64,000 nucleotides of DNA from Cornus controversa (lineage: Eukaryota; Streptophyta; Magnoliopsida; Cornales; Cornaceae), in the NCBI GenBank assembly GCA_026545225.1, contig CM048848.1, forward strand, positions 46,780,306 to 46,844,305, in the 5' to 3' direction. Under the pieces are notes generated by a model. That model was not told where the DNA came from. It ran no database searches and worked only from the letters and a program-made list of their open reading frames with translations. This document shows positions 10,201 to 19,640 of the stretch, one piece after another. The number at the start of each line of letters is the position of its first letter. Positions within the stretch are counted from its first letter, which is position 1. The translations under genes were made by a program, and so were the position numbers.

Positions 10201-11844
10201 ACATAGTTTCATCTTGGCCAGTCTTTTGATTGAGGGTGAGAAAGGTAACTTGCCATGATTGTTCGGGTTGTGGGATGACAACCGGGCAATCATGACACCT
10301 CACAAGACCGGAGGAGTCCCGGTGGTCCGGATTTCGGGGCGTGACAGAACATGTCGTAAAAATATTTTTATGCATCCCAAGCCATACCTAGTGCATGTGT
10401 CCTAATGCTAGTAAACTTTGTTCTCCAAGCTTCACTCAAGAATTGAGTTTCTTCAACTTTTGTGGTACTTGATTCACTTTGACACTTAAAAGAAGAGAAA
10501 ATAACAACACGAGGTTTTTATAACAAAATTTGCAAACTCTTAAGACACTTAAGTTCTAACATAAACATCAGTTAAGTTGATCATTCATTCAATAGTGTTT
10601 GCAGAGTATTTACTTACAAATTTTTTCTTTCGTGGTCATAAAATTCTTTCTTATTTCCCAGCACAGCTCCTGAATCTTCTTCTTCTTCTTTTCCCCCTGA
10701 AAATTCACATATATTGTAGATTGACATGCAAACTAATGGATTTTGATTAAAGAATTTTTCTTTAGAAAAGAAGGGGCACTCAATAGCTTGATTCATTCAT
10801 GTTGATTGGGCTTTTCTATAACTAATTAAGATTGTGAAATGCTTGTGATGTTATGTCCTCCCTTTTTTTTTCTTTTAGGAAAAAAATGTTTTGTCCTCAA
10901 AATTTTCTTTCTGGAGCTAATTGAATGATCTGATAATTCTTGCTGGGCAATCATAATCAGGAATCAGTTGAGTCATCTTGTGATCGTTAAACATTTTAGC
11001 CTGCATTAATACATACTTTGGGTGGGGGTATACTATTTAAATTTTTAACTACCATGTCTTTGTGAAATGAAGTATTCATTTGCATGGCCTTGAGAATAAT
11101 ATAACTTCACAACGTGTGGTAAAATTAATAGACTTGCAACCGTTAGGATGTGGCAGAAGTCATTTACTCACAATCGTTCATTTCTGCTACTGAAGGAGCT
11201 AGGATAAGCTTAAGATAAGAGGTGTCTACTCCAAATTTGTTTCTTGCTTGGGACTGTTAGACATTCAGGAGGGAAGACGACTGCTTCCTGTTTACCTAGA
11301 ATATATGTAGTTTCTATTTTTAAAGAGTTAGTGTGCACAGGCATATGTTAGAACCCAGATTTAGGTTGAGCTCATGCATCATTAAACTTATTGTTTGATC
11401 TTGGTTGCATTATAGTCTTTCAATGCCCTAAAAAATTTTGAACATAATATTTTTGCTACTTCAGGAACTAAGTTAGTATCTGCAAGAACTTACAATATTT
11501 ACTAATAAGTAACTATTGTTCGGCATTTGATATCATTGGCTATATAATCAGGCTTCCAGTGCGCTGGGACAAGACTGTCATAGTTGTGATGAATGAAGTG
11601 CGTGTTTGTAGTCCATATCTTCCTGAGTCCGTCAGTGGAGGAACTTCTGCTGCCAGGGAACGGGTGAAGAAAGTGGTAAGACACTCGAGGGAAAATACAA
11701 CTTCAGTTATGCTGAAAGTTTGATGAGATAAATTGTTTTATTTTATTTTTCTGTTTCACTTTTTTTTTTCTTTTTTCTTTTTTTCCTACTATTTAGCTTG
11801 AGCTTGAAAGGAAGAGGTTGCAATCTCGTGGTGCTGGTCAGTAA
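1218..11844 (+). CDS. LSM12: LSM12-like protein (LSm domain plus AD domain), five exons
   Basis: Exons joined by reading frame: 1218-1341, 1468-1633, 1768-1848, 11552-11675, 11797-11844, giving 180 aa and a TAA stop. Residues about 9-65 form the LSm-like domain ([19 protein letters not shown], then [20 protein letters not shown]). Residues about 80-170 fit the AD domain typical of LSM12 ([20 protein letters not shown]). The protein ends [15 protein letters not shown]. The length agrees with plant LSM12 homologues. LSM12 proteins bind RNA and in animals work with ataxin-2; the plant role is poorly known. Introns 2, 3 and 4 are GT-AG; intron 1 is best read as AT-AC. Intron 3 spans 9,703 bases and is filled with repeats, all inside one transcription unit. 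Codon phase is consistent at every junction. Identity is from recognition of the family, not from a search. Confidence 0.9.
1342..1467 (+). other. probable U12-type AT-AC intron (LSM12 intron 1)
   Basis: The 126-base intron starts ATATCCTTTT, an exact match to the U12 5' splice-site consensus, and ends in AC. TTCCATAAC at 1441-1449 differs in one base from the branch-point consensus TTCCTTAAC and puts the branch A about 19 bases from the 3' end, near the upper limit of the usual range. Splicing here gives NILVLQEGLNSG, which restores the VLQEG that I expect in plant LSM12 proteins. The alternative GT-AG pair (GTTCTT at 1335, acceptor after 1471) also keeps frame but drops four residues and has a poor donor. 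Confidence 0.8.
1812..3825 (+). repeat. tandem duplication inside LSM12 intron 3 that includes the end of exon 3
   Basis: 1812-2745 and 2746-about 3822 are two diverged copies with a period of 934 bases. Each begins CCGAGGCTCAGAAC within exon 3 and runs into the intron; shared landmarks include GTCATTTGAAGTGTACAATTG and GGATGATAT. In copy 2 the exon fragment persists (2746-about 2780), but its donor has changed from AACGTAATA to AATATAATA, so it cannot act as a normal 5' splice site. Copy 2 also gained a CT repeat (about 2824-2846) and a poly-T/A stretch near 3089-3118. Confidence 0.85.
3826..4283 (+). other. LSM12 intron 3 segment between duplication and Copia element
   Basis: AT-rich intronic sequence with no supported coding, RNA or repeat feature. 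The open reading frame on the minus strand here has no recognisable motif. Confidence 0.4.
4289..6972 (+). mobile_element. internally deleted Copia-type LTR retrotransposon in LSM12 intron 3
   Basis: Two LTRs share almost all their length: 4289-4816 and 6437-6972, both starting TGTTGGGTTGGCTC. A primer binding site complementary to initiator methionine tRNA (TGGTATCAGAGC, 4820-4831) follows the 5' LTR, and a purine tract (AAGAGGGAGA, about 6424-6433) precedes the 3' LTR. Flanking TTTAC (4284-4288) and CTTAC (6973-6977) look like a 5-bp target duplication with one mismatch. The last dozen bases of the two LTRs differ, so the outer end is less certain. The internal region holds gag and the start of pol only; integrase, reverse transcriptase and RNase H are missing. 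It lies in the same orientation as LSM12. Confidence 0.85.
4924..6279 (+). pseudogene. Copia gag and protease-region remnant
   Basis: The reading starts with a Gag amino terminus ([19 protein letters not shown], about 4951-5007), continues in another frame through a UBN2/gag-type segment ([20 protein letters not shown], about 5175-5235), then a CCHC zinc knuckle ([14 protein letters not shown], about 5610-5651) and the region after the protease ([12 protein letters not shown], about 5761-5796; [12 protein letters not shown]). The aspartate motif reads DSS where Copia proteases have D-S/T-G. An A-run near 5060-5069 shifts the frame, an in-frame TGA follows at about 5120, and further shifts occur near 5413 and 5710. 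The pol part after the protease is absent, so this is a dead, non-autonomous copy. Confidence 0.8.
6978..7391 (+). other. LSM12 intron 3 segment between Copia and Gypsy elements
   Basis: AT-rich. The stretch 7030-7200 (CCCCTGAGGTTTGG and onward) resembles the edge of the MITE type seen at 50100, but I cannot place a second end. No coding feature is supported. Confidence 0.3.
7397..7797 (+). repeat. Gypsy 5' LTR with about 105-bp terminal inverted repeats
   Basis: The first about 105 bases of the LTR and its last about 105 bases are inverted copies, differing at scattered positions; matching landmarks are CATCCCATAACCCGAACAAT on one arm and ATTGTTCGGGTTGTGGGATG on the other. About 190 bases separate them. 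The surviving 3' LTR end (10233-10346) is also an inverted match to the LTR start, extending to about 138 bases (7397-7535) and including GGTGAGAAAGGTAACTTGCC. RNA from this intron could therefore fold into a short-loop and a long-loop hairpin. Confidence 0.8.
8144..10101 (+). pseudogene. Gypsy gag-protease remnant interrupted by a MITE
   Basis: Gag begins at 8144 ([15 protein letters not shown]) and includes a retrotransposon-gag segment ([20 protein letters not shown], about 8330-8390). After about 8437 it continues in another frame ([20 protein letters not shown]), stops at 8680, and continues in the first frame ([20 protein letters not shown], about 8709-8768). A CX2C piece (CFSCGD, about 8962-8980) may be the rest of a zinc knuckle. 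The retropepsin-like domain is at 9739-10101 ([20 protein letters not shown], then [19 protein letters not shown]); the active-site triplet reads DLS where D-S/T-G is expected. Frameshifts, stops, the MITE at 9060-9587 and the missing pol make it non-functional. Confidence 0.8.
9060..9587. mobile_element. hAT-type MITE nested in the Gypsy element
   Basis: Perfect 8-bp target duplication CATACAGT at 9052-9059 and 9588-9595, the length made by hAT transposases. The ends are inverted: TAGGGCTGCAAATGAAC at the left, GTTCATTTGCAGCCCTA at the right, extending with GAACCGAGC/GCTCGG. Subterminal regions are rich in GCTCGGGCTCG and CGAGCC motifs. There is no transposase. Length 528 bp. Confidence 0.9.
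10352..11551 (+). other. remaining 3' part of LSM12 intron 3
   Basis: AT-rich intronic sequence with no recognisable element. It ends at the acceptor ATCAG before exon 4 (11552). I see no coding or RNA feature. Confidence 0.5.
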
Positions 11845-12472
11845 TGGTTTCACCTAGCATTGTAAGATTGCTGGGAAAAACAGCTTGAGGTATGAGTAAT
11901 GTGATGGCTATGTTGCTTGTACCCAACCTCATCTGAAAAAAAGGGAAAAACAAATTCTATTGACTAAGACATCTTTGGATTAATTAATGGAAACTGTTGA
12001 GTTTCTTATACTGTTAGCTATTCTTTCATTAGACTACTGCTTGATGACATCTTTTAGTTGTCGGGTAATGCCAAGTGAGTACACTGAACACAGTTGTCTC
12101 GGTTCATTTTACATACAGACTATACAGTTCAAGTAAAAATTTAGCTGTGTTCTGCTTCTTTATGTAAAATGTCATATAAGTCTGCCAATTACAAATTGTT
12201 CAGCTGATTCTTATGGTAATCACGATGAAGGGGTTGCTAAAATTGAAAGAAATTTACATGTAAAGTTGCAAGGATATTCTAATTTATTTGTCTTTCCCTT
12301 CTACAAATAGTAAAAATAAATGTTTATCAACTTATGGAGTTGACACCTTTCAACTTAAAGGTTATGACAGTATTATACCCCAATTTTGAGTATAAAATTT
12401 TAAATAGAGTTTATTTCAAATGGAAATGCAAGTTGAAAGTGAAGAAGAATGAACTCTTGGAAAGAGATCAAT
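11845..12472 (+). other. LSM12 3' untranslated region and following spacer
   Basis: Starts directly after the LSM12 stop. It is AT-rich; no single convincing poly(A) signal can be chosen and no other feature is seen. Confidence 0.4.
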
Positions 12473-12910
12473 GGTGGAGGTTGGAGATTTGAACCAGCAA
12501 ATCTGTCATTCTAAGAATATGCTGCCACTTGGGAATTTCAAGGTTGGATAAGAGGAAACTTCAACTCCACTAATGCTTATTTTGAGAGGTAAGATTAAAG
12601 GAATGCCTTGAGAGACATCAATCAGGTGTTGTGCTTGTGAGAGGAGAGAGGTGTGATTGTTACCGTCCACTCATCCAAACTACTTAACAGAGGTGGAGGT
12701 TTTGATATTTGAACCAGCAAATATGTCATTCTAAGAATATGCTGCCGCTTATGAATTTCAAGGTTGGATAAGAGGAAACTTCAACTCCGCTAATGCTTAT
12801 TTTGAGAGGTAAGATTAAAGGAATGCCTTGAGAGATACCAATCAGGTGTTGTGCTTGGGAGAGGAGAGAGGTGTGATGGTTACCGTCCACTCATCCAAAC
12901 CACTTAACAG
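12473..12910. repeat. two tandem copies of a 219-bp unit
   Basis: 12473-12691 and 12692-12910 match along their length with few differences (shared landmarks GAACCAGCAAAT, CATTCTAAGAATATGCTGCC, ACCGTCCACTCATCCAAAC). A third partial start, AGGTGTTGTGCTTG, follows at 12911. No coding potential is recognised. Confidence 0.85.
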
Positions 12911-15900
12911 AGGTGTTGTGCTTGTAAAGCCCTGATTCTCCTTGATCATCTTTACGCGTGGTCTTGAAATTGAAATATGAGACAACTGGAGGATATAGAA
13001 ATTGGTGGAACACCAACAACATATGCGTTTTGTATACAAGATTATGATGTAAATACTTATCTTCTATTTCATTATTTAACCATTATTTTTAGCTTATTGT
13101 AGGGTTATAAGGATGATTGTAACTTTCAACTGTTTTCCTAACAATCTGTTGGTGCCGGTAAAGAAGAGGGAACATGCTCTAAGGGAAATGGTTAGGTTAA
13201 CCATTTGATTATGCAGGGAATGTTTCTAACAGGGTTATATCTTGAATTAAGAATAATTGGGTAAGTGACAAGTGAAATTTTCAATTATAATTTGCTAAGA
13301 TCAAGGGTTTCCAACCTTTTCATGAATTAGTGATATTGGCTCAAAAAAAAAAAAATCGCGTACTCACGAGGCATGCACAAAACTATAGGAAACAGTTATG
13401 AACTAAAAGAATTTAAAAAGTCTAGGAAGGAGTAGGAGTGGCAATTCTTGAAGTTCTAGGAGGAAAGCAAAGCAAAAGTTAACCAGTCACTTCATAAGCT
13501 ATTAATTTTAAGGTAAGAGAGCTAGGGAAAGTATGTGGAAAGTAACTTCAGTAAAAGTAGTAGTATATATGTTGGGCTAGTAAAAAACTGATATTTGCAA
13601 GAGACTAGCACAATCAATTTTGTGATTTTAGATTGATCATTTGTGAGGAATGGATTATTGAAGTGGGGTTGCTGTCTGTGCATTAGGCCTGGACTTCTGA
13701 TGTTGAAATTACCTACGCTATGCAGACGCCGTATACCTATTAAGTTCGAAGGAAAAATGCCATAAGATGGCCAAAGACAAACCTTGTATAATTTGCTGGA
13801 ATGAGATCATTTTGATGGCTGAATGGTGTAATAAAAGAAGAGATAGATTGGCAGCTGAATGCTTTCACTATAAGACATGTTTAGAAGTGAATGTAGTGAA
13901 GAAGAGGATGGTGAGATGGATGATTGCTATAAAATAAGAAATGAATGTGTCAATGGATTGTAGGATATAAGACCAATTGAGAGCAAGAGAAATGGACTTT
14001 TGAGGGATAGAACTGGCACCCTAGGCTCTGTTAGGTTAGAGTATGCAATATCCCAGACTAGACCCAGTGGGGGTGAATAGGTCTCAAAACTAAAACAATC
14101 ACTTTAACATAAATTTAAACTTCTTGTATAAACTGAAATTCAAGTATAACTAACTAAGCAAGTAAAAATCCATAGCTTGCAGGAAATAAAGAGAACTTGC
14201 CAAATAAGAACAATAATTTTTTACGTGAAAAACTCCATAGGTAAAAAACCACATGACATAATCCAGGCACATCAACTCACTATATGAAAAAAGGAAATCA
14301 CAACCTTAGGTATTAAATTCTGACCCTAGAATCACCTAATTACATCTAAATCCAGACTCGTGTGAACTGTTCCTCCTCAGACATTGCTGTTGTTCAACGA
14401 ATCCGCTCTTATCGTGATCCACTACTCAACATGTGATTGATCTCATTTACTAGCTGTCCAAGCTTTAGGTTGTGTGGAATAAATTGTGTCGAACTCCTTC
14501 AAGCACTAGGATTGTAGATGATCAACACTCAAACACATTCAATGATGAATGAAAGAAATAAAATTTTAGTAATTTGATTGCTAGATTGCATCTACCATGC
14601 TTCTCAATGCAATGCTTATCTCTGTTTCTGATAAGATAGGGGTATTTTGATAAAAGTTTGAGGCTGAAAAGACTAGGTTTTAAAATTTTAAAATCTTTTT
14701 GGGAACTGCCAAATGTGTTAGATCGATCCAAAACCAGGTTCGATCGAACCTGGTCCAGTATTGATGCTTCGATCAATCAAACTTCCCTGCACTTGGATAA
14801 CTTAGGTTTATGTATGAAAACATTTTTTATGCTCTTAAAACATAATTTAAGGATCAAAACATGTATGTTATGAACCTTAACATGATTAACTGACTAGTGT
14901 TGGATTGATTAATATCTCTTGAACATGTCATCAGGAACCAATACTTTATAATAGGAGCCATAGCTGGACTGTTCTCGTATCTCCTCTGTTGTCCCAATGA
15001 ATAGAGGTGGTGTCAAAATCCAAAGCACCAAATCATGAATTTCTAGGAATTAGGGCAGAATGTATCGAGGCCTGAGTTTTGTATTCTAAGAAATAATGCA
15101 GGAAAAGAAAAAGTGACTTTGAACCAATGTTCCTAAAGTAGAAGTTGCTAGATTTCTGAGATCTAACTTATTCATGCAGCAGTTATGTCGGCAACATTTA
15201 TGTTAATGGTTTCTAATTGTGAAAACTAAAAAAACTAGTTTTTAGTGGTTAACATAACTGAACTGAGTGATGCTGGTTTTTTTTTCTTCTTCTTCAACTG
15301 ATTTTATGTTCTTTCTAAACATCTGTATCTAATTATACTTCTAGGTTGACCCTATTGTCGAGCTTTTCTTCCTATTCAGGGATACAAGATTGTTTGTTTG
15401 TCCTTGCATTGTTAGACGTAACTAGTGATGTCAATTTCTCAGTAGGTATGGCAACATAAATTTTGAGACTCGACCAAGCGAATGTGACATGAAATGGATT
15501 GGGTTTGACCACAAAACCTATCCAAATTGAGATCCATTTTGTTGATTTTGGATTTTAATTGTAAATCTGTAATTGAAATGGGTCAGATATGGATCTTCTT
15601 TGAAGTTCCACTGTGAATTAAGGTCAAAATTGGATATGAGTAGGCATGAAATGGATCTGTTTGACCAGATATTCGATCCAGACCATGTTCATTTTATTAT
15701 TTTAGGATTTGTTTGTACTATACATGGATTATATGGGTTGGGCGTGGATTATACCCACAGGATCGCACTCAGATTTGGATCTCGGCATGAATTTTGACAT
15801 TAAAATATGGTTTTGGTCTCGGAATTTACATGGATCCATTCCATTCAATGCCCTACTCAGGATCCCGCCGAGATAAGCCAAACTCTAGTCGTTCTCTCTG

Positions 15901-16260
15901 AGCTTAACTCGAGCTCAAGCAATATTTGAGCATCGCAAATTCCAACTTGTCCAGGTTTGAGCAAGCTGATACTTGGTTTGGGTAAATGGTCCTTTATGGT
16001 TTTCCTTTTGACTTGCTGCTTTTGAGAATCAGAGCCTTGAGGTGGAGCAGGATAGGCATGAAAAGATGGTTAAAGTTCAAGCACAGTAAAGATTTGGAGC
16101 TACGAAACTTTTCATAGATGTCATGTTTAGAGAAGGATTTTGCATAAAGTGGCTTTTCATGATGATTAGGGATTGATGGGAAAGAGTGCTTTGTTTTTAA
16201 TGAAAGGTAAACAGAAATCATAAGTTAAAATTCCCAGTTTGTCTCTGGTCATAGTTCTAG
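12911..16260. other. intergenic, with decayed repeat-like patches
   Basis: No gene is supported. About 14046-14500 (GGGGGTGAATAG, GTGAAAAACTCCATAGG) and 14700-14780 (GATCGATCC, CGATCGAACC) resemble non-coding parts of LTR elements, but I find no paired LTR or primer binding site. About 15420-15870 looks like a decayed MITE without clear ends. Confidence 0.3.
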
Positions 16261-16309
16261 ATTAGGTCAGCCAACAACTTGTTGCAGCCCTTTCAAAGGC
16301 TAATAATGT

Positions 16310-16680
16310 GGCACAAATAGAGCTCGTTTGGCAACCGCTGCTATTGTGTTTCTTTTTTTATCCTAAACAAAAACTACGGTTTTGTTGTATTGCGTGTTCA
16401 TTTGAGTGTGAAAACATGATTGGTAACGTAAAATTTGTTGCATTCATTTTGGAAACAAAAACATGAAACAACTAATTTACCAAACATGTTGCAGTGTTTT
16501 GCCAGTTACCGACACGCTACTGTTTGGGCTACAGTGCCAAAACATTAGAAAACACCAATTTGGTTTGGTGTTTTCTATTTAGGCCCTCTTTTTGGGAACA
16601 AATTGGTTATTGTTCAAATGGCAACAACCACCTGAAACACGCAACAAAAACACTTGCCATACATGGCCATAGATAATTCA
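16310..16680. mobile_element. possible MITE with weak inverted ends
   Basis: The left end GAGCTCGTTTGGCAAC and right end GCCATACATGGCCAT are weakly inverted. Internal repeats of CAAAAACA and GTTTTGTTG occur. I could not define a target duplication, so the class is left open. Confidence 0.3.
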
Positions 16681-17010
16681 TTTTTATGGACCTGTACCTG
16701 TACCTCTCTACAGTTAAGGAGGGTTTGGATAAAGATATTGTTGCCTCTGGTGCTGACAGCCCTAATCAATTCAAATAAAATTAGATTTCTATTAGGTTCA
16801 TAAATTTTAATGATATATTGAGTTATGAGCTATTCATTTTCATGGGATGACCTTGATTGGCAATGTTCAAGCTTGGCTCATTTCTTTTTATAATTTTGAA
16901 CTTGTTGAAGAAGCTGATTTTCTTGGGTTGCCAAATTCGACAATTCATGTTGGGTGTTGGAATCATTCAAAATGGTGATTTTTATAAGAAAAGGTAAATG
17001 TTTTAGGAAA

Positions 17011-17168
17011 ATGATACTTATTCTGAATTCGGTTGTTTCTGAATAAGTTTATACGAGTGTGGTGTGACATCATCATGACTTTATTATTTTAATGATGTTA
17101 TGATGATGGTATTCCCTACTCACGAAAATTCATTCGGATGTTGCCAAATTCGGCATCTATATTATTAC
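17011..17168. mobile_element. foldback MITE, copy 1 (relative at 62635)
   Basis: Nearly the whole 158 bp folds on itself: the left arm has GAATTCGGTTGTTTCTGAAT and GACATCATCATGA, the right arm CATTCGGATGTTGCCAAATTCGG. 62635-62794 is a second copy with the same arms, which shows it is a dispersed family. No clear target duplication was found. The outer ends are approximate. Confidence 0.7.
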
Positions 17169-18309
17169 TCAATCTTTTATAATGCAAATTAGCTCATCGT
17201 AAGGAGAGGCATTTTTTTTTCTTTCATGCAGTGCATTTTCTTTGTAACATAATGCAATTGTGCGGTAATTTTTTTTGTTTTACCTTGCATATGTTGATCG
17301 AAATTCACCGTTCCTAATTTTTTTGAAAAAATCTACGGTAATAAATATGGGTTTTTGATAAATTTTAACAATTTATTTTTTAAAAATGATTTAATACAAA
17401 TAATGACTTATACATGATTCAAGACAAAATTTGACACAACCCAAGTAGATCATGTATTTAATTCAAGATATAGCCTTAGTCACTGAGGATTTGTTTATTC
17501 ACAATTGGCTTGGCTTGATCTTTTTACGGAAAATGATTTATAAGACGACTGAGGAAGGCTGACTTAGTTAGCCGACTATCGTATAAAGTTTACATCTTTT
17601 TAAGTATCGATTTAGTGAGGAATTTATTCGGCTTGTAGAGCATGATGGTTCAAATTTGGTATTTTGGTATACTCTATCCGATATCTTAAATTTATTAATA
17701 TTTTTTCTTTTTAATTAAATAAAAATAATACATTATAAAATATCTTCTAATTGCTAGTTTTATTTTGATGCCTATAAACGGCTAAAATAAAATGGCTAAT
17801 TTATTGTAATTATAAAATACATTTTAAAAAAAATAATAGGAACTCATATATCAAAATAATGGAAAAAATTCATTTGACATACCATTTTTAAATTTGTCAA
17901 ATTTAACATATTTGATGGTAATGTCAAATGTCAAGTAGGCATTTGAAGTATCAGTTGGAGGAGTTTTTGATGTTAAATGGCATATATGAATGGATATATC
18001 GGTTGGAGATGCTCTAACATAGGTTTTTTTTTTTTTTCGAAGATTGGTATAAGTTAGTGGTTGTGACATTGTTTTGAGGGTTGGAGCCCATTATAGCACA
18101 TCTTTTGAAAGCACTAGGTAAATCACCTTCTAATAATCATTGTATTTTAGGGATCACATAAAGTGAGTAACCCTTTTCTATATAGCATATGAATAATATT
18201 CCCACTGATGAATTAATTTCAATTTATCTTTTATTAGCTTGAAAAAATGAAGTAAAAAAGTTTAATCTGTCTTCTATACCATTAAATAAATTATTGTATT
18301 GTCTAAGTT
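17169..18309. other. AT-rich intergenic spacer
   Basis: No coding, RNA or repeat feature is supported. Confidence 0.4.
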
Positions 18310-18338
18310 CACCGTGTCATCATGATGATGACACGGTG
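18310..18338. repeat. perfect 14+1+14 inverted repeat
   Basis: CACCGTGTCATCAT, one G, then ATGATGACACGGTG. The core resembles the centre of the foldback MITE at 17011 (GACATCATCATGA), so it may be the middle of a decayed relative. Confidence 0.8.
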
Positions 18339-18365
18339 CCATGGTGGACTAGATTAGTGAGAGTG

Positions 18366-18507
18366 AAGAAATTATTAGGTACTCTCAAACCAATAATCAG
18401 AGCATGACACATAAGCAAGTGTGTCAAATTTATTTTAAATTTTATTTGTGTGTCAAGTTTTGATGGACAGAAATCATTAATATGAGAAGTACCTAATAAT
18501 TTCTCAC
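18366..18507. mobile_element. short MITE with about 20-bp inverted ends
   Basis: The left end GAAATTATTAGGTACTCTCA and the right end TGAGAAGTACCTAATAATTTC are inverted copies with one inserted base. About 140 bp lie between and including them, without coding. The target duplication is unclear, and the family is not identified. Confidence 0.6.
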
Positions 18508-18509
18508 GA

Positions 18510-19640
18510 GGAGAAGTTGCTTAATTATTTTTAGAAATAGGTCCCTACCCAATGGGCTAGAAAGTAAGAGCCCAAAACTTAAAAGCTCATGGAATGGGCA
18601 CCACCACCAAGTTAGAGAATTTTTGTGACTTTTTAAGTGCTTCCAATTGAAGCCTCATTCATATATCTATGCTGGCTTGGAGCTTATTAAATTCTAATGG
18701 GCCCAGTCCTACAATTTTATATTTGGGCTCATGAATGATATGGGTCCCACTCAATCAAAAACTTCTTTAAAAAGTCAACATCTTGGTAATTGGACAAAAG
18801 GGAATATTAAAGAGTGTATTTCACTATTATAATCCTCCATCATACTCTTAATTAATTGACTATTATGTCCTCAACTACCTAGATTTGATGATTATTCCTA
18901 ATATTTACTTTAAACAATGGATCTTATTTATATTTTATTTTGGTTACCAAGAAGAGTCAAATCATTCATCAATTGGACATCATATAGTTTCTAGAGAATT
19001 CATTTGGTTTCTAGATAATTCCTGCATGTGCCACTAAGTTTTATAGAACTTCGCCAGCATTCGTTCCCCTTTTACATGCATAGTTACATACATTCATACA
19101 TATATAAAATACACACGCATATATGACATTAAATAGTTGTTTAGTATTGCTTGGGAAACAAATCGGAACAAATTAAATAGGATTTATTTTTTAATATTAC
19201 TTGTACCAGAAAGTCTTTTACTTTCAAAACTATTTTTTTTTGAAAGAAAATTAAACTAAATATGATTAGAAATTGAGTGAGCAAATCATACCACATTATT
19301 GGTATGTCCATCAAATAACAATGCACATTCAATAAAATTGATTCCACCTAGGAATAAAAATTATTCACAACAAACTAAATTATTGGTGCATTATCATTAA
19401 ATGGATATGCCAATTATATGGTATGTCAAGTTCACCCAATATTTTCTCAATTAAACATGCCTTTAAATTTTATGAGAAGACATATTGATTTTGTATTTAT
19501 GAAATTACATATGCCAAATAGGAGAAAGTCTTCAATACTCTCGGAATAGTTCCTATGTGGTACCCCAATTAGTGTAAGCTTTCCATTTTTTTTTTAATAA
19601 TGGAGAAATGAATAGTCTCAAGAGAAATGAAAACCTTACA
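18510..19640. repeat. segmental duplication, copy 1 (partner at 22388)
   Basis: Matches 22388-24640 in the same order and orientation: GAAGTTGCT, GGCACCACCACCAAGTT, GATATGGGTCCCACTCAATCA, GTCAACATCTTGGTAATTGG, TTTGATGATTATTCCTAAT, CCTGCATGTGCCAC, then AGTCTTTTACTTTCAAAAC and CATATTGATTTTGTATTT. It lacks the two insertions present in copy 2. No gene is recognised in it. Confidence 0.85.

Larger units (their letters stand above)
7397..10346 (+). mobile_element. internally deleted Gypsy-type LTR retrotransposon in LSM12 intron 3
   Basis: The element is bounded by a perfect 5-bp target duplication, GAACA at 7392-7396 and 10347-10351. The 5' LTR (7397-7797, 401 bp) starts TGTCACGCCTCGAAATCC and ends GGATTTCGGGGCGTGACA. 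The primer binding site TGATATCAGAGC (7801-7812) resembles the initiator-Met type. Gag and protease remnants follow in the + direction. Only about the last 90-114 bases of the 3' LTR remain (about 10233-10346); reverse transcriptase, RNase H, integrase and most of the 3' LTR are gone in one deletion starting after the protease. A hAT-type MITE (9060-9587) has inserted between gag and protease. It is in the same orientation as LSM12. Confidence 0.85.
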
